Below are positions 16,134 to 22,735 of a stretch of 23,682 nucleotides of DNA, one piece after another. Under the pieces are notes generated by a model. That model made no database searches. It saw only the letters and a list, made by a program, of their open reading frames with translations, and was not told the DNA's origin. Source of the DNA: Spirillospora albida (GTDB lineage Bacteria > Actinomycetota > Actinomycetes > Streptosporangiales > Streptosporangiaceae). The position numbers were made by a program, and so were the translations under genes. The stretch lies in assembly GCF_000718255.1 (NCBI RefSeq), contig NZ_JOFJ01000031.1:1-23682 (forward strand), given 5' to 3'. Numbering within the stretch: the first letter of the stretch is position 1; each line of letters opens with the position of its first letter.

Positions 16134-16751
16134 TCAACCGCCGGAAATCACCCCATCCCGCGCACGCCGCTTCCGAGCGAACCGCACACCCTCCACCACC
16201 ACCGACACCGTCAACGCCAACCCCAGCCCCACAGCCACCCCCAGCAACGGCCGCTCCTCGAACACCGCCCCGCCCACGAACCCCAGCAACGCCCCGTAAA
16301 CCGCCCAGGAAACGGCCGCCAGCACAGCGAACAACGAGAACAACCGCAGCGGATACCCCACCGCACCCATCGTCACCGTCACCGCCGTCCGCCCACCCGG
16401 CACGTACCGCGCCACCACCAGCACCAGCCCGCCCCGCTCCGCCAGCGCACCCCGCGCCCACCCCACCGCACCGCCCCGCCGCGTCCCCGGCCGCGCACCC
16501 GCCACCAGCCGCTGCCCCGGACCCCGCCCCATCATGAACGACACATGATCACCGAGGAACGCGCCCCCCGCCGCCAGCACCACCACCGCCACCAGACTCG
16601 GCTCACCCGACGCCGCGTACACCCCACCCGTGATCACCAGGCTCTCGCTCGGCACCACCGGGAAGAACCCGTCCAGCACCGCCACCGCGAACAACGCCAG
16701 ATAGAACCACGGCGACGAAACCGCCGTGTTCAGCATCTCCAGAACATCCAT
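16134..16751 (-). CDS. DedA family membrane protein
   Basis: 205 residues with four to five hydrophobic segments. It carries the DedA (SNARE-associated/VTT) signatures: a glutamate in the re-entrant PVVPSESLVITGG (about 30-43), GGAFLGDHVSFMMGRGPG (62-79, the GxxxGD...G motif) and ARYVPGGRTAV (114-124, the RxxPGxR motif). DedA proteins are membrane transporters; the UptA type returns undecaprenyl phosphate to the cytoplasmic face. Upstream of the ATG at 16751 is TAGGGT exactly six bases before the start codon and no proper ribosome site, so a leaderless message is likely. The basic C-terminus (FARKRRARDG) is expected to be cytoplasmic. The downstream PAP2 phosphatase suggests a joint role in lipid-carrier turnover. 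Confidence 0.9.
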   Translation of the reverse strand: MDVLEMLNTAVSSPWFYLALFAVAVLDGFFPVVPSESLVITGGVYAASGEPSLVAVVVLAAGGAFLGDHVSFMMGRGPGQRLVAGARPGTRRGGAVGWARGALAERGGLVLVVARYVPGGRTAVTVTMGAVGYPLRLFSLFAVLAAVSWAVYGALLGFVGGAVFEERPLLGVAVGLGLALTVSVVVEGVRFARKRRARDGVISGG

Positions 16752-16757
16752 CCCGCA

Positions 16758-16763
16758 ACCCTA
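16758..16763 (-). promoter_or_regulatory. Leaderless -10 (TAGGGT) of the DedA gene
   Basis: TAGGGT fits TANNNT and ends six bases before the ATG at 16751, the spacing expected when transcription starts on the start codon. No -35 is visible. Confidence 0.5.
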
Positions 16764-16911
16764 GAAAACCGCGCCCCCGCCCGCATCACCCGGGAGACCC
16801 CAAAACACCCCCGACCCAAGTCGGAGCCACCCCAACCCCCGCATCCACCTCAAGGACCAACCGAAAAAACCTCTCGCGCCCACCCTCCCCGTCCACCACA
16901 CTCAAGACCCT

Positions 16912-17562
16912 GTGACCCACCTGCACATCTTCGACATGGACGGCACCCTCCTCACCGGCACCACCGCCAACCTCGAAGTCGCCCGCCACCTCGGCACCCT
17001 CCCCGAACTCCGCGACCTCGAGAACCGCTTCTCCGCCGGCACCCTCGACACCCGCGGCTTCTCCGCCGAAATCCACCGCCTCTGGCGGCACCTCACCCCC
17101 GCCATCGTCGCCACCGCCTACACCACCGGCCCCTGGCTCACCGGCATCGCCGACGTCTGCGCCGACATCCGCGCACGCGGCGAACACTCCGCCGTCATCA
17201 CCATGTCACCCGACTTCTTCGCCCACCACCTCCTCGACCTCGGCTTCGACCACGTCATCGCCTCCCGCTTCCCCCCGCCCCCCTTCACCGCCCCCCTCGA
17301 CCCCGCCGGCATCCTCACCCCCGACGACAAGATCCACATCACCGAGGACCTCCTCACCCGCCACGGCCTCACCCGCACCCAATGCACCGCCTACGGCGAC
17401 TCCATGTCCGACGCCCCCCTCTTCCGCCACCTCACCCGCACCGTCGCCGTCAACGCCGACCACCACCTCACCGACCTCGCCACCCTCACCGACCTCGCCA
17501 CCCTCACCTACCAGGGCACCGACCTCACCCAGGCCTACGCCCTCGCCCGCACCACCCTCTGA
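16912..17562 (+). CDS. HAD-IB family phosphatase (SerB-like)
   Basis: A 216-residue HAD phosphatase, subclass IB (phosphoserine-phosphatase-like), starting at a GTG with no visible ribosome site. Motif I is FDMDGTLLTG (Asp8, Asp10), motif II is TMSPDF (Ser99), motif III Lys140 is in PDDKIHI, and motif IV is YGDSMSDAPLF (161-171). The small helical cap lies between motifs I and II, as in the IB class. The true substrate could be phosphoserine, another phospho-metabolite or a lipid-linked phosphate. An 18-base unit near the C-terminus is perfectly duplicated in tandem, repeating six residues. It diverges from DedA across 160 bp and converges with the recombinase gene. Confidence 0.9.
   Translation: MTHLHIFDMDGTLLTGTTANLEVARHLGTLPELRDLENRFSAGTLDTRGFSAEIHRLWRHLTPAIVATAYTTGPWLTGIADVCADIRARGEHSAVITMSPDFFAHHLLDLGFDHVIASRFPPPPFTAPLDPAGILTPDDKIHITEDLLTRHGLTRTQCTAYGDSMSDAPLFRHLTRTVAVNADHHLTDLATLTDLATLTYQGTDLTQAYALARTTL
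17473..17508 (+). repeat. 18-bp tandem duplication inside the HAD-IB gene
   Basis: Two identical adjacent 18-base units (17473-17490 and 17491-17508) encode DLATLT twice. The frame is kept, near the C-terminus and away from the catalytic motifs, so the effect is probably mild. Confidence 0.9.
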
Positions 17563-17643
17563 ACCCCCGCCCGCGCGACGTGACCAGCCCCGCGCCACAT
17601 CCAACTGCCCGGACACAACCACCGAACCCGCGAACGCCACCGC

Positions 17644-18693
17644 TCACGCCCGCGGCGGGGGGAGCAGCGGATGGACCCGCATCGCCGCCTCCAGCTCACC
17701 CGGCAGCTCATCCCGGTAACGCCCCAGCGTCGACAGATCCGCGTGCCCCAGCACCCGCCGCACCGCGTCCATGTCCGTCGCCGCCGCGAGCAGATGCGTC
17801 GCCGTCGTATGCCGCAGCCCATGCGGGGTCACACCCCGCCGCCGCTCCGGCTCCACCCGCGCCAGCACCCGGTCGATCACACCCTGCACATCACCCCGCG
17901 CCAGCCGCCGACCCCGCCACGACAGCAGCAGCGCCTTCGGCTCCCGCCCCCGGTCCAGCAGCCGCCGCCCGTCCCGCAGATACGCGTCCAGCACGTCCGC
18001 CACCGGACCCGGCAGCGGCACATCCCGCGTCCGGCCCCCCTTACCGAAGATCCGCCAGTACCGCGTCCCCCCGTTGACGAAGAAGTGCTCCACATCCGCC
18101 CGCGTCAGCTCCGACACCCGCGGACCCACCGCCGCCAGCAGCAGCACGATCAGCCCGTCCCGCAGCTCCGTCCGCTGATCCGCCCGACGCCCCGCCACCG
18201 CACCCCCTGGCGGACCCGCCGCCAGATCCCGCGCCGCGCCCAGCAGCCCCTCCGCCTGCTCCGCCGTCAGGGCCCGCCGCTCCGCCCGCAGCCCGCCCCT
18301 CCGCCGCGGACGCACCGTCACCGCCGCCATCGGATCCAGCTGCACCCACCCCGCCACCACCGCGTACCTGAAGAACGCCGACACCGACCGCCGGAACCGC
18401 GCCTGCGACGCCGCGCTCTGCGACGCCACCCCCGCCACCGCCGGCTCCGGCCGGGCGCGCCGCCCGTCCGGCTTGCGCGCGAACCGCAGCAGCACCTCGT
18501 CGACGTCCCCGCCCGACAGGTCGTCCAGCACCCGGCCAGGCCCCGCCAGCGCCGCGAACGTCAACGCGTCCCGCGCGTACAGCTCGGCCGACGACGGCGC
18601 CAGCGTCCCCGTCACGCTCTTCGCCCGCACCATCTCCACATACCGGTCGACGCTCTCCGCCACCGTGACCCGCTCAACCTCACCCGGACGCAC
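17644..18693 (-). CDS. Tyrosine recombinase / integrase (Xer-like)
   Basis: About 349 residues. The N-terminal SAM-like core-binding domain (about 10-125, AESVDRYVEMVRAKS... FFRYAVVAGW) is followed by the catalytic domain with a complete set of residues: Arg192 in AVGPRVSEL, Lys218 in FGKGGRTRDVPL, His291 and Arg294 in TPHGLRHTTATH, His317 in LGHADLST, and nucleophile Tyr326 in LGRY. The size and the short catalytic core are Xer-like rather than phage-integrase-like. The start is uncertain. GTG at 18693 follows a TAGCGT box by seven bases (leaderless); GTG at 18663 is also possible. No excisionase, phage or transfer genes adjoin it and no tRNA is seen. It lies about 1.6 kb from the dif site, so it could act there, or it could be a relic of an element that used dif. 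Confidence 0.9.
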   Translation of the reverse strand: MRPGEVERVTVAESVDRYVEMVRAKSVTGTLAPSSAELYARDALTFAALAGPGRVLDDLSGGDVDEVLLRFARKPDGRRARPEPAVAGVASQSAASQARFRRSVSAFFRYAVVAGWVQLDPMAAVTVRPRRRGGLRAERRALTAEQAEGLLGAARDLAAGPPGGAVAGRRADQRTELRDGLIVLLLAAVGPRVSELTRADVEHFFVNGGTRYWRIFGKGGRTRDVPLPGPVADVLDAYLRDGRRLLDRGREPKALLLSWRGRRLARGDVQGVIDRVLARVEPERRRGVTPHGLRHTTATHLLAAATDMDAVRRVLGHADLSTLGRYRDELPGELEAAMRVHPLLPPPRA

Positions 18694-18796
18694 CCGCCGC
18701 ACGCTACAACCCGCCACCGACAGAATCCGCCACGCCGCACGTGCGGGGGAGCGGGCACCGGGTAGGACCCCGCACCCCGGCGAACAGGAGGCCACC

Positions 18797-19519
18797 GTGA
18801 TCAGGATCGGCACGTCCGGATGGCAGTACGCCGACTGGCGCGGCGTGCTCTACCCTCCCGGCCTGCCCCAGCGCTCCTGGCTCGGCCGGTACGCGGAGGC
18901 GTTCGGCACCGTCGAGAGCAACAACGCCTTCTACCGGCTGCCCTCCCGCGAGACGTTCGAACGGTGGCGGGACGCCACCCCGCCCGGATTCGTCATGGCG
19001 GTCAAGGCCAGCCGGTTCCTCACCCACATGAAACGGCTCCGCGACCCCGCCGAACCCGTCGCCCGCCTCATGGCCGCCGCCGGGGGACTGGGGGACCGGC
19101 TCGGACCGGTCCTGCTGCAGCTCCCACCCACCCTCCGCGCCGAGCCCGGACGCCTCGACGCCTGCCTGGAGGCGTTCCCGCGCGAGGTGCGGGTGGCCGT
19201 CGAACCCCGGCACCCCTCATGGTGGACCGGTGAGGTCCGCGCGATCCTCGAGCGGCACGACGCGGCCCTGTGCTGGGCGGACCGCCGCTCCCGGCCCATC
19301 GCGCCGCTGTGGCGGACGGCCGGATGGCTGTACGTCCGGCTCCACGAGGGCGCCGCGCACCCCTGGCCGGAGTACGGGGACCGGGCTCTGGCGTCCTGGG
19401 CACGCCGGATCGGCCCGGACGCCGACGCCTACGTGTACTTCAACAACGACCCGGGCGGCGCGGCCGTCCGCAACGCCCTCCGCTTCCAAACCCTTACAGA
19501 GAGCGTCAAAACAGCATAA
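18797..19519 (+). CDS. DUF72 (YecE family) protein
   Basis: 240 residues from a GTG with AGGAGG five bases upstream. It shows the DUF72 signatures: IRIGTSGWQYADWRGVLYP at the N-terminus, FGTVESNNAFYRLPS (about 36-50), FVMAVKASRFLTHMKRL, and the C-terminal YVYFNNDPGGAAVRNALRF. The family folds as a TIM-like barrel and is very common in bacteria, but its reaction is not established. The gene diverges from the recombinase across about 100 bases. Its last codons contain the promoter that seems to drive the Nudix gene. Confidence 0.92.
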   Translation: MIRIGTSGWQYADWRGVLYPPGLPQRSWLGRYAEAFGTVESNNAFYRLPSRETFERWRDATPPGFVMAVKASRFLTHMKRLRDPAEPVARLMAAAGGLGDRLGPVLLQLPPTLRAEPGRLDACLEAFPREVRVAVEPRHPSWWTGEVRAILERHDAALCWADRRSRPIAPLWRTAGWLYVRLHEGAAHPWPEYGDRALASWARRIGPDADAYVYFNNDPGGAAVRNALRFQTLTESVKTA

Positions 19520-19522
19520 AAT
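19494..19522 (+). promoter_or_regulatory. Sigma70-type promoter in an AT-rich patch
   Basis: TTACAG (19494-19499), 17 bases, then TAAAAT (19517-19522), a perfect TANNNT box. It sits at the 3' end of the DUF72 gene, in about 100 bases that are clearly less GC-rich than the rest. It would transcribe the Nudix gene with a leader of about 100 bases. Confidence 0.65.
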
Positions 19523-19622
19523 GGTCGAAACCCACCAGAAGCCGGATTCTGTTCTGTATCACGACAGAAGTAATGAAACCACCAGCGGGGCCACTGGCCG
19601 TCCATCGGGGCAGAGGGGATGA
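19521..19622 (+). CDS. Possible 33-residue leader ORF before the Nudix gene
   Basis: An ATG at 19521 opens MVETHQKPDSVLYHDRSNE... and ends at the TGA at 19620-19622, eight bases before the Nudix GTG. It has no ribosome site, and its ATG overlaps the predicted -10 box, so it would lie upstream of the transcription start of that promoter. I list it because of its position and unusual base composition; it may well be chance. Confidence 0.2.
   Translation: MVETHQKPDSVLYHDRSNETTSGATGRPSGQRG
19552..19569 (+). promoter_or_regulatory. Operator-like inverted repeat in the Nudix leader
   Basis: TTCTGT and ACAGAA (19552-19557 and 19564-19569) form a perfect 6-bp dyad around ATCACG; a second TTCTGT overlaps at 19547-19552. 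It lies just downstream of the predicted transcription start, a usual place for a repressor. Confidence 0.4.
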
Positions 19623-19629
19623 TCTCCCC

Positions 19630-20184
19630 GTGGCCCCCGCAGACGCTTCCGCGCACCAACCCGACGACCGCGAACGGTACCGGCGGCGCACCGCCCGGGT
19701 GCTGCTCGTCGACGGCGCGGGCGGCATCCTGCTGTTCCGCCTGCCCCGCGTGCACGGGAAGCCCGAGCAGGGCCACTGCTGGATCACGCCCGGGGGAGGA
19801 GTCGACGAAGGTGAGAGCCTCGCCGAGGCGGCCGCCCGCGAACTGCGCGAGGAGACCGGCCTGACCGTCGACCCCGCCGCTATCGGCGCTCCCGTCGCCG
19901 TCACATCCGGCTACGCCGACCTCGGCTGGACGAGGGGCGTGTTCCGCGACGACTTCTTCCTGCACCGCACGACCGTCCGCGACATCGACACCACCGGCTT
20001 CACCGCCGCGGAACGCCGCCTGATCGCCGGCCACCGCTGGTGGACGCCGGACGAGTTGCGCGCCGCGCCCGAACCGGTCTACCCGCTGCGTCTGGCGGAC
20101 CTTCTGGACGACCTCCTCGCCGACGGTCCCACCGCGACGCCTGTCCGACTGCCCTGGCACCACGACGACCCTGCACCGGCCTGA
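19630..20184 (+). CDS. Nudix hydrolase
   Basis: 184 residues from the GTG at 19630, with AGAGGGGA some 11 bases upstream; an in-frame ATG at 19573 is an alternative start. The Nudix box is complete: GGVDEGESLAEAAARELREETGL fits Gx5Ex7REUxEExGU, with the metal-binding glutamates in REETG. It is preceded by RTARVLLVDGAGGILLF and WITPGG, and followed by a WWTPDELR segment typical of Nudix proteins that process nucleoside diphosphate derivatives. Substrate unknown. A small hairpin (GGGGA/TCCCC) overlaps the ribosome-site region at 19615-19629 and could mask it. It is the last gene before dif. Confidence 0.92.
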   Translation: MAPADASAHQPDDRERYRRRTARVLLVDGAGGILLFRLPRVHGKPEQGHCWITPGGGVDEGESLAEAAARELREETGLTVDPAAIGAPVAVTSGYADLGWTRGVFRDDFFLHRTTVRDIDTTGFTAAERRLIAGHRWWTPDELRAAPEPVYPLRLADLLDDLLADGPTATPVRLPWHHDDPAPA

Positions 20185-20261
20185 CCGCGTCCGCCTACTG
20201 CGACCGCGTCCGCCTCGGCGAGCTCATCGCCCAACGGTGCCCCTCTCGCGCCGTTCAGTCG

Positions 20262-20289
20262 TTGGTCGATAATGCACATTATGTTAAGT
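20262..20289 (+). other. dif: dif site (chromosome dimer resolution, XerC/XerD binding)
   Basis: A 28-bp site in the 320-bp gap between the Nudix and MFS frames. The left (XerC) arm is TTGGTCGATAA (20262-20272), the centre TGCACA (20273-20278), and the right (XerD) arm TTATGTTAAGT (20279-20289). The right arm differs from the E. coli dif XerD arm (TTATGTTAAAT) by one base. The inner ATAA of the left arm and the TG...A frame of the centre also match, and ATAATG-CA-CATTAT is a perfect inner dyad. The AT-rich character is exceptional here. The + strand composition flips from C-rich to G-rich in this gap, as expected at a replication landmark. The site implies a circular chromosome. Confidence 0.85.
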
Positions 20290-20359
20290 AGAGCGGTCGA
20301 GCACGGGAGCATCCGCATGGAGCTCCCCTCGTGCAGCCGGAAGCGGCGATGAATCGGCC

Positions 20360-20387
20360 CCGTCCCGGCACTCGCGCACCGGGACGG
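20360..20387. terminator. Hairpin between dif and the MFS gene
   Basis: CCGTCCCGG and CCGGGACGG (20360-20368 and 20379-20387) form a perfect 9-bp stem with a 10-base loop. It could end the Nudix transcript or shield dif from transcription. No T-run follows. Confidence 0.5.
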
Positions 20388-20444
20388 TCGCTCTGTGGAT
20401 CTGCGCGAGCGTGAATGGGGATGCAGCCGTGGGCAGGGGCGGGT

Positions 20445-20450
20445 TAGGGT
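20445..20450 (+). promoter_or_regulatory. Leaderless -10 (TAGGGT) before ATG 20457
   Basis: TAGGGT ends six bases before the ATG at 20457, the same arrangement as at the DedA gene. This marks 20457 as the natural start of the MFS gene although an in-frame stop follows. Confidence 0.45.
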
Positions 20451-20504
20451 CGGGGTATGACGTGGCGACATTGATCTTCTTCTGAGGCGGGGCTCGCGCG
20501 GCGG

Positions 20505-21620
20505 TTGTACGCCTGCGCGTTCCTCGAGGACTTCATCCTTCTGTATCCGGTGTACTCGGTGCTGTTCGCCGACTCCGGGCTCTCCCCCGCCGCGATCTCC
20601 TCCCTGTTCGTGATCTGGTCGGTGACGGGCTTCGTGCTCGAGGTGCCGTCGGGCTTGTGGGCGGACGTCTTCTCGCGGCGGCGGTTGCTGGTCGCCGCTC
20701 CCCTGCTGTCGGGCGCGGGATTCGCGCTGTGGTCGTTCGCTCCGTCGTATCCGGCGTTCGCGGCGGGGTTCGTGCTGTGGGGCGCGGGGTCGGCGCTGCG
20801 GTCGGGCGCGTTGCAGGCGCTGGTGTACGAGGGGCTGCGGGAGGCGGGCGCCGAGGGCGCGTACGCGCGGGTGATGGGGCGCGCCGAGGCGGTGGGGCTC
20901 GCCGCGGTGGTGGCGGCGTCGGCGGTGGCGTCGCCGGTGCTCGCGGTGGGCGGTTACGGGGCGCTGGGTGCGGCGTGCGTGCTGTGCGCGGTGGTCGCGG
21001 CGGGGTTCCCGGAGACGCGTTCGCCTGGGCGGGCGGGCGATGAGGCGCACTCCCCCGTTGCGGTGCTGCGGGGCGGGTGGGGGCAGGTGCGGTCCGCGGC
21101 GGGGGTGCGGGGCGCGGTGGCGCTCGTGGCGGTGATGGGGATGGTCTCGCTGGACGAGTACGTCCCGCTGCAGGTGGCGGGTACGGGTGTGGCGCCTGCG
21201 GTGGTGCCGCTGCTGGTGCTGGTGGTGACGGTCGGTGACGCGGTGGGCGGTGCCCTGGCCGGGCGGGGTGAGCGGTGGCTCGCGCCGCTGCTGGGGGCCG
21301 GTGCGGTGCTGCTCGCGGTGGGTTCGGCGGGTGCGCGGCCGGTGGGTCTGCTGGGGGTGGCGGTGGCGTTCGGGGTGTTCCGGTGGGCGATGGTGGCGGC
21401 GGACGCGCGGTTGCAGGAGCGGGTCGGTGATGGGGCGCGGGCGACGGTGACGTCGCTGGCGGGTGTGGGGCAGGAGGTCGTGGCGGTGTCGGTGTACGGG
21501 GGGTGGGCGGTGGGGTCGGCGTGGGCGGGTACGGGAACGTTGATGGCGGTGGGTGCGGTGCCGTTCGTGCTGGTCGCTGTGGTTCTGGGGGTGGTCGGGC
21601 GGCGCGCGGGCCGGGGTTGA
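20505..21620 (+). CDS. MFS transporter, start disrupted by an in-frame TGA
   Basis: A multidrug- or metabolite-efflux type major facilitator protein, about 371 residues as read from TTG 20505, with roughly eleven to twelve hydrophobic helices. MFS motif A is clear after helix 2 (GLWADVFSRRRLLVA), and the first helix reads LYACAFLEDFILLYPVYSVLF. The ATG at 20457 is in the same frame and has a leaderless -10 box, but the sixth codon is TGA (20472-20474). The codons after it, SSSEAGLARRLYACAF, look like the native N-terminus. So either the gene carries a nonsense mutation, or a five-codon upstream ORF controls re-initiation at TTG 20505, or the base is a sequencing error. Codons end mostly in G, unlike the C-ending codons of + strand genes left of dif. 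Confidence 0.82.
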   Translation: MYACAFLEDFILLYPVYSVLFADSGLSPAAISSLFVIWSVTGFVLEVPSGLWADVFSRRRLLVAAPLLSGAGFALWSFAPSYPAFAAGFVLWGAGSALRSGALQALVYEGLREAGAEGAYARVMGRAEAVGLAAVVAASAVASPVLAVGGYGALGAACVLCAVVAAGFPETRSPGRAGDEAHSPVAVLRGGWGQVRSAAGVRGAVALVAVMGMVSLDEYVPLQVAGTGVAPAVVPLLVLVVTVGDAVGGALAGRGERWLAPLLGAGAVLLAVGSAGARPVGLLGVAVAFGVFRWAMVAADARLQERVGDGARATVTSLAGVGQEVVAVSVYGGWAVGSAWAGTGTLMAVGAVPFVLVAVVLGVVGRRAGRG

Positions 21621-21713
21621 GGCGGTGGTGGGGTTCGCATGGGCGTGGGGGGTGCGGGTAGGTGGGGGTGGGCTGTGGCTCCGGGGGCGGGGTCCGGCGG
21701 AGAGGGGGCGGTG

Positions 21714-22661
21714 ATGGCCGGCCGTGTCGTGGTGGTGACGGGTGCGAGCGCGGGTGTGGGGCGGGCGGTCGCGCGGGCGTTCGGGGCGCGGGGTGACCGG
21801 GTGGTGCTGGTAGCGCGGGGTGCCGCGGGGTTGGACGGGGCGGCGCACGATGTGCGGCGGCTGGGCGGGCTGGCGGTGCCGGTGGTGGCGGACGTCGCGG
21901 ATCCGGAGCAGGTGGAGGAGGCGGCGGCGCTGGCGGAGGCGGAGTTCGGGCCGGTGGAGGTGTGGGTGAACAACGCGTTCTCGACGGCGTTCGGTGAGTG
22001 CCTGCAGGTGACGGCGGACGAGTACCGGCGGGTGATGGAGGTGTGCTATCTGGGGGCGGTGCACGGGACGCAGGCGGCGCTGCGGCGGATGGTGCCGCGG
22101 GGGCGGGGTGCGGTGGTGCAGGTGGGGTCGGCGCTGGCGTACCGGTCGGTGCCGTTGCAGTCGGCGTACTGTGCGGCGAAGGCGGCGATCCGGGGGTTCA
22201 CGGAGTCGGTGCGGTGCGAGCTGCTGCATGGGGGCGGTGGTGTGGCGGTGACGATGGTGCAGTTGCCGGCGGTGAACACGCCGCAGTTCGACTGGGTGCT
22301 GTCGCGGTTGCGGTGGCGGGCGCGTCCGGTGCCGCCGGTGTACCAGCCGGAGGTGGCGGCGAAGGCGGTGCTGCTGGCGGCGGATCGTCCGCACCGCAAG
22401 GAGTACTGGGCGGGGGGTTCGACGGTGGCGACGCTGCTGGCGCAGCGGGTGGCGCCGGCGTTGCTGGATCTGTATCTGGCGCGGACGGGTTATGACGCGC
22501 AGCAGACGGGGGCGCCGGAGGATCCGGGGCGGCCGGGGAATCTGTGGCGGCCGTTGGACGATGTGGACGATCGTGGTTCGCATGGTCGGTTCGATCGGGG
22601 GGCGAAGTCGCGGAGTGTGCTGCTGGAGGCGCGTTCGCTGCTGGCGGGGCGTCGCCCGTAG
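21714..22661 (+). CDS. SDR family oxidoreductase
   Basis: A 315-residue classical short-chain dehydrogenase with a C-terminal extension. VVVTGASAGVGRAV holds the TGxxxGxG cofactor motif (residues 9-16). VNNAFS has the NNAG motif with Phe for Gly (86-89). The catalytic Ser139 is in VGSALAYRS and YCAAK gives Tyr152/Lys156. The ~60 residues after the fold (from about 250, Arg/Gly/Asp-rich) are probably flexible, as in several actinobacterial SDRs of 320-340 residues. The ATG at 21714 has a GGAGAGGGG-like ribosome site. Substrate unknown. It follows the MFS gene by 93 bases and could be co-transcribed with it. Confidence 0.9.
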   Translation: MAGRVVVVTGASAGVGRAVARAFGARGDRVVLVARGAAGLDGAAHDVRRLGGLAVPVVADVADPEQVEEAAALAEAEFGPVEVWVNNAFSTAFGECLQVTADEYRRVMEVCYLGAVHGTQAALRRMVPRGRGAVVQVGSALAYRSVPLQSAYCAAKAAIRGFTESVRCELLHGGGGVAVTMVQLPAVNTPQFDWVLSRLRWRARPVPPVYQPEVAAKAVLLAADRPHRKEYWAGGSTVATLLAQRVAPALLDLYLARTGYDAQQTGAPEDPGRPGNLWRPLDDVDDRGSHGRFDRGAKSRSVLLEARSLLAGRRP

Positions 22662-22666
22662 GTCCG

Positions 22667-22700
22667 GATTGGTCCTGTTCGGCGGGCACTGATTGGTCCT
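22667..22700 (+). repeat. Two direct GATTGGTCCT repeats before the methyltransferase gene
   Basis: GATTGGTCCT occurs at 22667-22676 and 22691-22700, 24 bases apart, in the 74-bp gap between the SDR and methyltransferase genes. Similar bases continue after each copy. Possibly a binding site for a regulator. Confidence 0.7.
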
Positions 22701-22735
22701 TCTGGTGGGGCCACTGGGGCGGCATCGTGGGCGGC

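Noticed and set aside
17644..20300. A complete integrated element between the recombinase and dif
   Set aside because: Only one dif-like site is present in the window, and the genes between (DUF72, Nudix) are ordinary chromosomal families with no transfer or phage genes.
20184..20457. Interpretation of the skew switch as an origin of replication
   Set aside because: The C-to-G switch direction would suit an origin. However, there is no dnaA, dnaN, parAB, rnpA or rpmH and no cluster of DnaA boxes (only one partial TGTGGAT at 20394), whereas the dif motif is strong.
20472..20474. Selenocysteine or stop-codon readthrough at the MFS TGA
   Set aside because: No selenocysteine insertion element or redox-motif context is visible, and MFS transporters do not use selenocysteine.
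20079..22583. An 834-codon minus-strand frame
   Set aside because: It is Arg/His/Pro-rich low-complexity sequence antisense to the MFS and SDR genes, and it runs through the dif site.
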